Positions 45,592-53,468 of a stretch of 64,000 nt of DNA are shown here, one piece after another; positions within the stretch are counted from its first letter, which is position 1, and the number at the start of each line of letters is the position of its first letter. Under the pieces are notes generated by a model. It did no database searches and had not been told where the DNA came from. It saw only the letters and a list, made by a program, of their open reading frames with translations. The stretch is taken from assembly GCF_007754155.1 (NCBI RefSeq), contig NZ_CP037423.1, positions 5,610,865 to 5,674,864 on the forward strand, read 5' to 3'. This DNA is from Stieleria neptunia (GTDB lineage: Bacteria; Planctomycetota; Planctomycetia; Pirellulales; Pirellulaceae). The position numbers and the translations under genes are program-made.

Positions 45592-46191
45592 TTGGCTAGC
45601 AATCAAATTTGAACTTGGCGTTCGCCACTGCGCGAAGTTGGGACAAACAGAACGTGGCGTTAGCAATGGATAATACACTTAACTCAATGGGGGCTCTGTC
45701 CGACAGGCTTCTAGTCCGTAGAGAATAGACTAGTAGGGATTCCAGGCGGAAACGTCTCGATCGGGAGCTGGCTTTTTTGTGGCCTTGGCTATGGCCCGGC
45801 ATAACCTGGCTTCGTTCAGGGGCCGAAGGCGTCGCGGGGAGGCGTCTGAAGGCTGGACACCAACGATATGGAGCCATTGCATGCCTGTCGGTGATTCGCA
45901 AAGGGCCTCGGCCGAACAGGCAAGCTGTCGGTTGAGGGTTGACTGAGCATCTCGTTCCCGGCTTACCTCGCTTGGGATCGGACGCGGTCCTGCGGTCTCT
46001 TTAATCGACCGGCGCTTGCATCTGTGCGATTCAACCCCCGTCCCGTGTTTTCTTCCCGCCGCCATCATTCTGCCCCGAATCATTCTGCCATGTCGTCTGG
46101 CCCTTGCCGGTGCATTTTCTGCATCCTGCCGTTCCACCTTCCGATCAGAGACATCGTAGCGCGATTGTTGTTATGGAAACGCTAAAGTCGC
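45592..46191. other. Repeat-rich spacer
   Basis: Six hundred bases without a supported gene. They hold copy 2 of the ~100-bp direct repeat (45824-45919) and two CATTCTGCC units (about 46064-46090) of the dispersed family. Confidence 0.6.
45824..45919. repeat. Copy 2 of a ~100-bp direct repeat
   Basis: This block matches 41817-41924 in the same orientation (CGAAGGCGTCGCGGGGAGGC ... CCTCGGCCGAACAG). Confidence 0.8.
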
Positions 46192-49100
46192 TTAGGCGTT
46201 GAATTGGAAGTAGCCGTTGGTGTGCAGGATCTCGCTCAGGCGGAAGCCGGGGGAAATGCCGACGCCATTGACGTAGGTTCCCGTCGAATAAACCGTCGGC
46301 GCTTCGGTCTCATAGACCGTTCCCGAAATCTCGATGCGATCGATCGCGACATTGGAATCAATTCCGTTGGCCGGATCGTAACGGTCGTTGATGAAGCTGA
46401 TCCGAACGTCCGCCGGATCCACGGTCGTATCGGTGACCCAGCGCAACTCGGTGAAGTTTCGATCGAGCAGGTCTCCTGCTTCGCCGCCGAAGTTCGAGAG
46501 GTCAAAGATCGCGACCTGTTGGCCGGCGACCTGCAAGGTCACGATCTCGTCGCCCAGTGATCCCGCTGCGTAAATTTTCACCAGCGTGGAGACGTTCTGC
46601 GCGTTGTTGGGCAGCCCCGGCGTGCCGTTGATTTGGTTGCTGGGCGACCAGTTCGCCGCGACGCTGTTGTCCAGTGCCGGGTCGATCAACGCCAGCGTGA
46701 ACCCGTTGCCGTCGGGTTCGGTCGGCCATGGCGCGACATCGTCGTATTCGACGGAGTCGATCAGGTTTCCGGCGGCGTCGGAAAGCGTGATCAATTCGCC
46801 ACCGCCACTGAGTCCGCCGGAGTATTGTCCGCTGACAAAAAGATCGCCGGGATAGAGCGAACGGAAACTCGAGAAGTCATCGGTAAAGATGACGTATTCT
46901 CCGGGAAGGATCACGGTACCGTAGGCGATTTGCAAGCCGACACCATCGATCGTCCAGCCCGACAAATCGACGGACTCGGTGGCGGAGTTGTTATAGAGTT
47001 CGATGAACTCGGGGTCGCCGTCCAACGGGTTGTAATGCAATTCGTTGATCACGATGTCGTTACTTCCGCTGGCCGAACCCGGCATCCGGATTTCGTTTGC
47101 AAAATCGGCACGACGGGTCTCGATCGCGGCTTCAAATTGGTTGGCCCAGTAGGGGTTGGCATAGATGTCGTTGCGATTCCATTTGGCAAATTCAAGTGCC
47201 GAGTTGGTGGCGCCGATCCCATCGACCAATTGATCGAACCGCGTGAGCAGTCGGTCGTCACTGAGGTAGGTGTCGACCAGGGTTTGCATGCGACGCCAAT
47301 ACATGTCCTGGAACTCGGGGATTTCGAAGATGGAATCGAGCAATTCATGTTCGATCGGTTCGGGCGTGGTAAACGGGCCGAGACCGTCAGGGGTCCACGT
47401 GCGGTCGACGTCCCATTCGACGATCGACCACAGGCCCGTCTCCTGATCCAACAGCATGTAGAAGTTTTGGCTGCTTTGGTCATCGTGGCGCATGAGCGTC
47501 GAAATCGCCATGTGGTTGATGACGTTCGGGACATCGACGTTGTCGTACAGATACGCGGTTTTGGCTGGCGATGGCGGCGCGGTCAGCACACTGTTGAGTT
47601 GGGCCAGCGAAGTCAGGTCGCCATCGTCAGGTGATTTTTTGTCGAATTTCGGGGAGGAACCGAAGCCGCCTTGTTCGGCCTTGAAAAATTCGTCCGCGTC
47701 GCTGATTCCGTTGCCCGTTCGCCATGCCCCGTCGTACAGCTCTTGGAACCGGAACACGCCGTGGAAATCGCCGTTCATTTCCGCTCGGACAAAGAAGGAG
47801 CTGGTGAAGGACTCGGTTTCGGCGTTGAAGACATCCCAAGAGATATCGGGGGTCACCACCGACCAGTCGCCGAAGTCGGCGTTGATGCCGAATTCATCGA
47901 TCGGATAACTGCCTTCGGCGCCGATGTCGATCGTGTGTCCCTTGGGCAATTCAAACTTCAAGCTCTTCTTGGGGAAAAACTCACGTGAATAATCGCCGCC
48001 GCGAACGCGGACCGTTGCATTGTCGATCACTTCGCCGTTGTAGTAGACGACTGCGCCGATGGTCGTGTTGGTCAGCGCAAGTTCGGTGGTCGTCAGCTCG
48101 GTGAATTCCGACTCGTCCACGAAAAACTGAAACAGCGGCAACGTGTTGCCCGTGATGTCGGTCGGCGAGACGACGATCCCAAAGTAGTTGATGGTGTCAT
48201 TGAAGGGCGCGACGGCTACATCGGATTCGATTCGATATCGAATCAACGTGCCTGCTTCGGCGCCAGGAATCGTCGCGTCCCAGGTGTTGCCGCCGGTGTT
48301 GGTCATCGCCAGGGATTGCTCGGCGCCGAACATGACTTTGTAGACCAGCGTCGCTTCGGTCGCGTCTGCGATCGTGGCGTTGATCGAGAAATCTTGGTTG
48401 GGCAGGACGATGCCGGGTGAGACGACGATGTCGGTGATCGGATCCACTGCGGGTTCGCCGAAGATCGAGTTTTCCGCAGCCGGCGTCGGGGCGCCGATGG
48501 AGACGCCCCAGTTTTCCGCGACTGAATTGTCCAACGCCCAATCACGCAATTCCAGTGACGGACCGTTACCGTCGGGCAGCGCGGACCAGGGCGATTCGTC
48601 CAAGTAACTGACTTCATCGATCACCGTGACTCCGTCGGCGCCCAACAGCTGGATCAATTCGCCGCCACCGGACAGGCCGCCGGAAGCGAATTCGGCGATC
48701 GGCGTCACGCCCCAGGTCGCTTCGGCGATCGCAATCGAAGGTGACACGATCGCATACGCGCCGGGACCCAGGGTCGTCCCGGAGCTGAACGTCAAATTAA
48801 AGCCGGTAAACGACAGACCGCCCAAGTCGACGGACTGGTCACCGGAGTTGTACAGTTCCAAGAACTCGGCGTCGGAATCAACCGCTCCGTCCGGCCCGGG
48901 GTTGTAATGAATCTCGTTGATCACCAACAGACTCGGATCGCCGCCTGGATCAACGGTCGACCCGGCGTATTGAAAATACCCGTTGGAGTGAAGCGTTTCG
49001 GAGAGGCGATAACCGGGCACAATGCCTTCGACCGGCTTCCACGTTCCCGTCGAGAACACTTCGGGGGCTTCGGTCTCGTAGGTCACGCCATCGATGATGA

Positions 49101-50043
49101 TCTTGTCGACGCGGAGGTTGCGATCGATTCCGTTGGCGGGGTCATACAGATCATTGGTAAAGACGACGCGGACTTGATCGGCATCGATGCCGTCGACATC
49201 GACGGTATAAGATTGCAAGGACCTGTCGACGTTGTCGAAGGTCGCTACGGTGGTTTGGTCGATCTGGACCAGCATCTGTTCTTCGCCCCGTGCGCCGGCG
49301 GCCTGGATCGTGATCGGCAAGAATGCTTGGTAGCTTTGGCGGGTCGCCGAGTCGAACGCCAAGCCGGCTTCGATCGTGCCCACGTGCCGTTCCAGATCCC
49401 AGTCCGCATCGGCCGACGCGGATCCCGTCTTGTCTGTCGAGGCGGCAACATCCGCACCGGTCCATTCGGCGAGTTGTTGAACGAGATTCAGACCGCGCAC
49501 CCCGGCGCCGGTCTCGCAGCCATAGATCAAAAGGTCGGCATGGGCGGTCAAGGCGCGGCTCCAGCTTCGAATCTCGGATTCATAATTCCGGATCATCTCC
49601 GAGTCGACGCGCTGGTTCCCCATCTGCAACGCTCCGGATTGACCGTGTGCGAGAAGATGAACGCTGTCGACGTTGCGGCGCGTTGCCAAGACTTCGGTGA
49701 TTTGTTCCAGGCCACCGCGATCGGGTTGAAGCAAGACGAGTTCGTGATGTTTCGCCAGTCCACCCACCAGGTGATCGATCTGATCGACGGAGGAGTCGAT
49801 GAAGACGATCTGGGAAGTCTGTTGGGAGGCAGCGTTGTGCGAGGCGGTCAGCTGTTGCGGTGTGACTTCGGCGGCAGCGGTTTCGCCGCCAGGATCGCTG
49901 AACGCAGCAGCGCAATCGGCGGCCAGCATCAGCCGCTGCTCCAGGGCAGAGAGGCTCCATTGTCCCTGATTGCGTGCACGTGAACGCCGTCGGTTTGATG
50001 CGTGCATGACTGCTTTTGGCTTGGAACGGAATAGAGATCGCAT
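46192..50043 (-). CDS. Large surface protein: DUF4347, CBM-like, LTD, CotH kinase, LTD, CBM-like
   Basis: The 1,283-residue protein starts MRSLFRSKPKAVM and has LEQRLMLAA (about 34-42), a planctomycete export signature. In order follow a DUF4347-type domain (about 75-235; VHLLAHGQSGALQMGN; LLIYGCETGAG) and a calcium-dependent xylan-binding CBM-like block (VVFTNDLYDPANGIDRNL). Then come an LTD domain (LVINEIHYNPGPDG), a CotH kinase domain (about 620-960; RVRGGDYSREFFPKKSLKF and IVEWDVDRTWTPDG, with the metal-binding Asp) and a second LTD (IVINELHYNPLDG). A second CBM-like block (ISFINDRYDPANGIDSNV) ends the protein. It is probably exported and cell-surface located; the CotH part could phosphorylate extracellular proteins. 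No membrane anchor is seen. Confidence 0.9.
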   Translation of the reverse strand: MRSLFRSKPKAVMHASNRRRSRARNQGQWSLSALEQRLMLAADCAAAFSDPGGETAAAEVTPQQLTASHNAASQQTSQIVFIDSSVDQIDHLVGGLAKHHELVLLQPDRGGLEQITEVLATRRNVDSVHLLAHGQSGALQMGNQRVDSEMIRNYESEIRSWSRALTAHADLLIYGCETGAGVRGLNLVQQLAEWTGADVAASTDKTGSASADADWDLERHVGTIEAGLAFDSATRQSYQAFLPITIQAAGARGEEQMLVQIDQTTVATFDNVDRSLQSYTVDVDGIDADQVRVVFTNDLYDPANGIDRNLRVDKIIIDGVTYETEAPEVFSTGTWKPVEGIVPGYRLSETLHSNGYFQYAGSTVDPGGDPSLLVINEIHYNPGPDGAVDSDAEFLELYNSGDQSVDLGGLSFTGFNLTFSSGTTLGPGAYAIVSPSIAIAEATWGVTPIAEFASGGLSGGGELIQLLGADGVTVIDEVSYLDESPWSALPDGNGPSLELRDWALDNSVAENWGVSIGAPTPAAENSIFGEPAVDPITDIVVSPGIVLPNQDFSINATIADATEATLVYKVMFGAEQSLAMTNTGGNTWDATIPGAEAGTLIRYRIESDVAVAPFNDTINYFGIVVSPTDITGNTLPLFQFFVDESEFTELTTTELALTNTTIGAVVYYNGEVIDNATVRVRGGDYSREFFPKKSLKFELPKGHTIDIGAEGSYPIDEFGINADFGDWSVVTPDISWDVFNAETESFTSSFFVRAEMNGDFHGVFRFQELYDGAWRTGNGISDADEFFKAEQGGFGSSPKFDKKSPDDGDLTSLAQLNSVLTAPPSPAKTAYLYDNVDVPNVINHMAISTLMRHDDQSSQNFYMLLDQETGLWSIVEWDVDRTWTPDGLGPFTTPEPIEHELLDSIFEIPEFQDMYWRRMQTLVDTYLSDDRLLTRFDQLVDGIGATNSALEFAKWNRNDIYANPYWANQFEAAIETRRADFANEIRMPGSASGSNDIVINELHYNPLDGDPEFIELYNNSATESVDLSGWTIDGVGLQIAYGTVILPGEYVIFTDDFSSFRSLYPGDLFVSGQYSGGLSGGGELITLSDAAGNLIDSVEYDDVAPWPTEPDGNGFTLALIDPALDNSVAANWSPSNQINGTPGLPNNAQNVSTLVKIYAAGSLGDEIVTLQVAGQQVAIFDLSNFGGEAGDLLDRNFTELRWVTDTTVDPADVRISFINDRYDPANGIDSNVAIDRIEISGTVYETEAPTVYSTGTYVNGVGISPGFRLSEILHTNGYFQFNA

Positions 50044-50327
50044 TGCTTTCTAAGCTCGTTGAAAGGTCGCTGGGTTCCGTCAATGCAAGGATCTTAAGTG
50101 GGTGCGTTCTCCAATTCCAGAAAAGACGACCGATTTTGACGGTTTGGTGGGATGTACGAAGGTGCACTGCGGCAGTGACGCGGGCGAGTCGGTTGGGGCT
50201 TGCAGACGGTCGGAACGCTCTGCCCCACTGACCGTGATCGTTGGCTGGTGAGCCTGGGAGCACGGCTCGGCGAACAAGGCTGATTGGATGGACCGAGAAG
50301 GAAGACAGGAAAATGGGTGGCAAGAAA

Positions 50328-50650
50328 ATGTCACAGTCCAATGGCGATGCGTTTATGGTCACAACCGATCTCAACCTCGGCGGGATGCTGTTTGTTCCAA
50401 CCAATTACGTGTCAGAGGCACCGCTTTCCTTTACCGGTCGAATCGATCTGTAGACTTTCAGTTCGATGGGGGTCACCAATGGTGATCAGCTCGTTTGGAC
50501 GTGGGGTTCGGGGGCGAACGCCGACTCGGTGACATTGAACATTGGGACGACGGCGATCCCGGAGCCGGATCTGTCGATCTCGGTAAGGGTGTTTCTGATC
50601 GTGCTCGCGATGTTCCGCTGGCGGCGTACGGGATCGATAGTGGCCTTTGG
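50328..50650 (+). pseudogene. 3' relic of a PEP-CTERM protein gene
   Basis: One plus-strand frame reads GGMLFVPTNYVSEAPLSFTG, then a TAG stop (50451-50453). The same frame then continues TFSSMGVTNGDQLVWTWGSG, ANADSVTLNIGTTAIPEP and a hydrophobic stretch followed by FRWRR. The pattern P.(N/G)YVS.APLS ... WTWGSGA.ADS.TL.IG ... PEP is the C-terminal end of many PEP-CTERM proteins, whose signal is cut by an exosortase. The 5' part with the signal peptide is missing and a nonsense codon splits the rest. It lies 500-1,300 bases upstream of the exosortase E locus. Short dispersed repeats flank it on both sides. Confidence 0.7.
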
Positions 50651-51056
50651 ATCGACGTCGTCGGTCACCCCCACTTCCCTTTGCATCAACGATAACGCCA
50701 GCAGATCCGCATCAGAAACCTCGGATTTCGAAATTGGAGCGTGGATAGTGGAGCGTGTGCGGATGACGAAGGGCGAAAAGAATGGGGGCAAAAAATTCGC
50801 CTGGATCACGTCGATTGCGCCGGTGGCTTAGTGCAGCGGTTAGCGAGTACTCAGTCTTTCTGTCGGCCCTCTTCTGTCGATCGCTTTCCCGCGATTCAGC
50901 CCCAATCATTCTGGTCCGATTTGCCGTTCCGCCTCTCCGCGGTCGCGTTGGCCTGACCGCGCAGGATTCCCAGATGGCGTTACTCCTGTTCAAGGTCGCC
51001 TTGTCCAGCTGGGAATGGACGCGTGCTAGCAAATCGATTTTCGCCAGGTTTTTCAT
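50651..51056. other. Spacer between the PEP-CTERM relic and the VPEID gene
   Basis: No gene is supported. A short AGAATGGGGGCAAAAAATTCG unit (about 50780-50800) belongs to the dispersed repeat family. The remaining part is unremarkable. Confidence 0.5.
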
Positions 51057-51084
51057 TTGACACGCCAGCCGATAGTGGTAATTT
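51057..51084 (+). promoter_or_regulatory. Promoter candidate of the VPEID-CTERM gene
   Basis: TTGACA (51057-51062) is followed after 16 bases by TAATTT (51079-51084), 77 bases before the ATG of the substrate gene. The -35 is a perfect sigma-70 match; the -10 matches three positions. No other good candidate is seen in this spacer. Confidence 0.4.
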
Positions 51085-51161
51085 ACTCACCACCCCGCAG
51101 AGCGGACATAACCTCCCTAGCCGCTCTAACCGGAATCGTTTTGTATTTGCTGCTGTTTCGC

Positions 51162-51374
51162 ATGAGGAGCTTCAAAGTGTCGTTCAGAAAAATTGTTTAC
51201 ATCGCGTTGTTGTCGGCTTTTACGGTTTCTCTTTGGAATCTTGCCTCCACAGCTTCCGCTGCACCACCGGCTGGCGTGCCGGAAATTGATCCATCTTCGG
51301 CTGCCTGCGCGTTGGCAGTCCTCAGCGGATGCGGCCTGATGGTCGCAGAACGTTTGGGTTTGCGTCGTAAGTAG
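51162..51374 (+). CDS. VPEID-CTERM sorting substrate (70 residues)
   Basis: The ATG at 51162 gives 70 residues with a signal peptide (IVYIALLSAFTVSLW...STASAA). Only a few residues (PPAG) follow before VPEID (39-43), a hydrophobic helix (CALAVLSGCGLMV) and the basic end RLGLRRK. This is the tripartite VPEID-CTERM signal (motif, helix, basic tail), the recognition element of exosortase E, which is encoded immediately downstream. Its mature part would be only some ten residues or fewer. The family has usually one substrate per genome beside the sorting enzyme (from memory). A longer upstream frame to 51057 was rejected because it precedes the signal peptide. Confidence 0.85.
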   Translation: MRSFKVSFRKIVYIALLSAFTVSLWNLASTASAAPPAGVPEIDPSSAACALAVLSGCGLMVAERLGLRRK

Positions 51375-51671
51375 TCGGCGGATGGATAAACAGTTGCGAC
51401 CGTTCCGTGGGGGCAAGCTTCGATACGGAGTCGGGCGGCGCAAGTGAGGAGATTGGTTTCAATTGAAGGACACTGCCTGCTGTGGTAGCGGGGGCTCTGG
51501 TTTCCAGGGGGCTCGCCTGCATCCTCGGTGCAAACCAGGGTGCGTCGCGTTCCGTTGAACTGTCATTGGCCAGATGGCTTCCTCGCAATTCGATGAGACC
51601 TGTGGGAGTGTCGGCCATCGGTATCTCACGAGCCCCCACCGTTAAACGCCGAGCGAGTCGTACGTGCAGTG
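51375..51671. other. Spacer between substrate and exosortase genes
   Basis: About 300 bases with no supported gene. An antisense frame and a plus frame are open but have no recognisable features. It may hold a second promoter or RNA element. Confidence 0.45.
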
Positions 51672-53342
51672 ATGACATCACTTTCGGATTCCGACCGACC
51701 TGTCGATGTAGCGGGTTCGGAGTGGGGCCACAACGCGTCTGTTGCGTCGATTCTGAAGTGGTGTGGGCTGCCCGTCATTCTGCTAGCGGAGTTGTTATTT
51801 CTAACCATTCGCTTTGACACCGCGAGCCTCTCTCAGGCGAGCGAATGGGCAGCGTCGTTCGGCGATCACATTTCGATTCTTCCGCAGTTAGTGGCGGTAA
51901 TGTTGGTCGCGACACTTGTCTTTGGCGGTCGGCAAGTCTCAGAGGAACTGAGCAGACTGTGTCATTCCGACGGTAGGCACCGTCGCTGGCCTGTTTGGTT
52001 GGCAGCGCAGATGCTGCTGTACTTGTTGTTTTATTGGGTGACGATTCAAGTCTTTGAGATCAACCGCGGGGTGTCGCTCGCGTGGATCGCCGGTTGGGCC
52101 GCTCTGGGCACTGCCTGCGGATTGGCGTGGCTCGCTGCTTTGGTCCATCCCTCCAACTGGCAACGATTGGCTGCCCGACTGGCAGGTTACGTCTTAGTGG
52201 GGGCGGTGATCGGGGTGTTGGCATGGGCTGCGGGGCAATATGCGACACAGTATTGGGGAGTATTAGCCGGCCTGACGTTTGATTGCGTCGGTTTTGCGCT
52301 GCGTTGCATGGGGCTGGAAGCGTCCAGAGATATCGCAAGCTTTACGCTGGGGACGTCCGAATTCCAGGTGCGAATCGCGCCTTCATGCTCCGGATACGAG
52401 GGAATGGGCTTAGCCGTCGTTTTCGTTTCAGGCTATCTGTGGTGGTGTCGGAGCGATCATTTTTTTCCTCGCTCGCTGCTCCTACTCCCCATTGCGGTCG
52501 GTCTCATGTTCGCGGCCAATTGCGTCCGAATCGTGTTCTTGATCTTGCTCGGTCATTTCGGCTGGCCCGAAATTGCCGTGGGTGGCTTTCATTCCCAGGC
52601 AGGATGGCTGGCATTCAACTTCGTGGTATTGGCAATCGTGGCGACGGCTCGTGTCAGTCCCTTTTTTAGCCGTGTCCCGATGCGGTCGGTCGAGACGCCC
52701 CGGTCCCGATCGTTGCCGTTTTTAGGACCATTCGTGTTGCTGATGCTGACGGTCATGTTAACCGGTGTGGTTCAAACCGGGTTTGACTGGCTGTATCCGA
52801 TGAGGTTCTTGGCGATTGGTGCAGCGATCCTGTGGTTTGCAAAACAGTACCCTCCACGTGTGTGGCAGCGGAGTGGCAATTGGTTTGGTCCCATCTGCGG
52901 TGTGCTGGTGTATTTCGTTTGGCTCGCACTAGCGTCACCAGAGCGTTTTTCGTCGGATGTGGCGTTTTACACCGAAGCTCGAGCACAAGCTCCGGCATGG
53001 TTTGCCGCATGGTGTTTGTTTCGCGTGCTCGGCTCAGTCATCACTGTCCCGCTGGCCGAAGAATTCGCTTTTCGTGGGTACCTGATCCCGTGGTTTTCAT
53101 CAAGGAAGGAATTTGAGCCGGGGACGAGCCAGTGGTCGTGGAATGCAATCTTGATTTCCTCCATCGCTTTTGGCGCGCTGCATCCAGGCCGATGGATCGA
53201 AGCAACGATTGCGGGCGGCATCTATTCGTTTGCGTTTTGCCGCCGTGGGCACCTGATGGACGCAGTGCTTGCCCACGCGACGACCAACGCATTGATTGCC
53301 GGACAAGCAATCCTATTTAGGCATTGGGGACTGTGGGCATGA
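51672..53342 (+). CDS. xrtE: Exosortase E fused to a C-terminal CPBP-type protease domain
   Basis: The ATG at 51672 (preceded by an in-frame GTG) gives a 556-residue polytopic membrane protein. The exosortase half holds the catalytic triad in the expected order: Cys239 (APSCSGYEGMG), Arg286 (NCVRIVFLILLGHFG) and His307 (GGFHSQAGWLAF). The C-terminal half holds a CPBP/CAAX-type protease: EEFAFRGYLIPW (Glu463, Glu464, Arg468), FGALHPGRWIEA (His504) and AHATTNALIA (His535, Asn539). This fusion is exactly that of the exosortase E/protease, VPEID-CTERM system. It should cut the 70-residue substrate encoded just upstream and may attach it to a lipid or polymer. Confidence 0.92.
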   Translation: MTSLSDSDRPVDVAGSEWGHNASVASILKWCGLPVILLAELLFLTIRFDTASLSQASEWAASFGDHISILPQLVAVMLVATLVFGGRQVSEELSRLCHSDGRHRRWPVWLAAQMLLYLLFYWVTIQVFEINRGVSLAWIAGWAALGTACGLAWLAALVHPSNWQRLAARLAGYVLVGAVIGVLAWAAGQYATQYWGVLAGLTFDCVGFALRCMGLEASRDIASFTLGTSEFQVRIAPSCSGYEGMGLAVVFVSGYLWWCRSDHFFPRSLLLLPIAVGLMFAANCVRIVFLILLGHFGWPEIAVGGFHSQAGWLAFNFVVLAIVATARVSPFFSRVPMRSVETPRSRSLPFLGPFVLLMLTVMLTGVVQTGFDWLYPMRFLAIGAAILWFAKQYPPRVWQRSGNWFGPICGVLVYFVWLALASPERFSSDVAFYTEARAQAPAWFAAWCLFRVLGSVITVPLAEEFAFRGYLIPWFSSRKEFEPGTSQWSWNAILISSIAFGALHPGRWIEATIAGGIYSFAFCRRGHLMDAVLAHATTNALIAGQAILFRHWGLWA

Positions 53343-53468
53343 CAGAGTCAAATCACCTTGCTTACGCGTTCCCCAGAGATTCATCGCAAGCGGCACAATG
53401 GCGGCAAGCGATTATGGACGAAATTTACTCACAAGATTTACTTTCATTTCTTTGATCGAGTTGCAACT

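Noticed and set aside
51322..51681. Minus-strand frame between the VPEID and xrtE genes
   Set aside because: It overlaps two better-supported genes and has no features.
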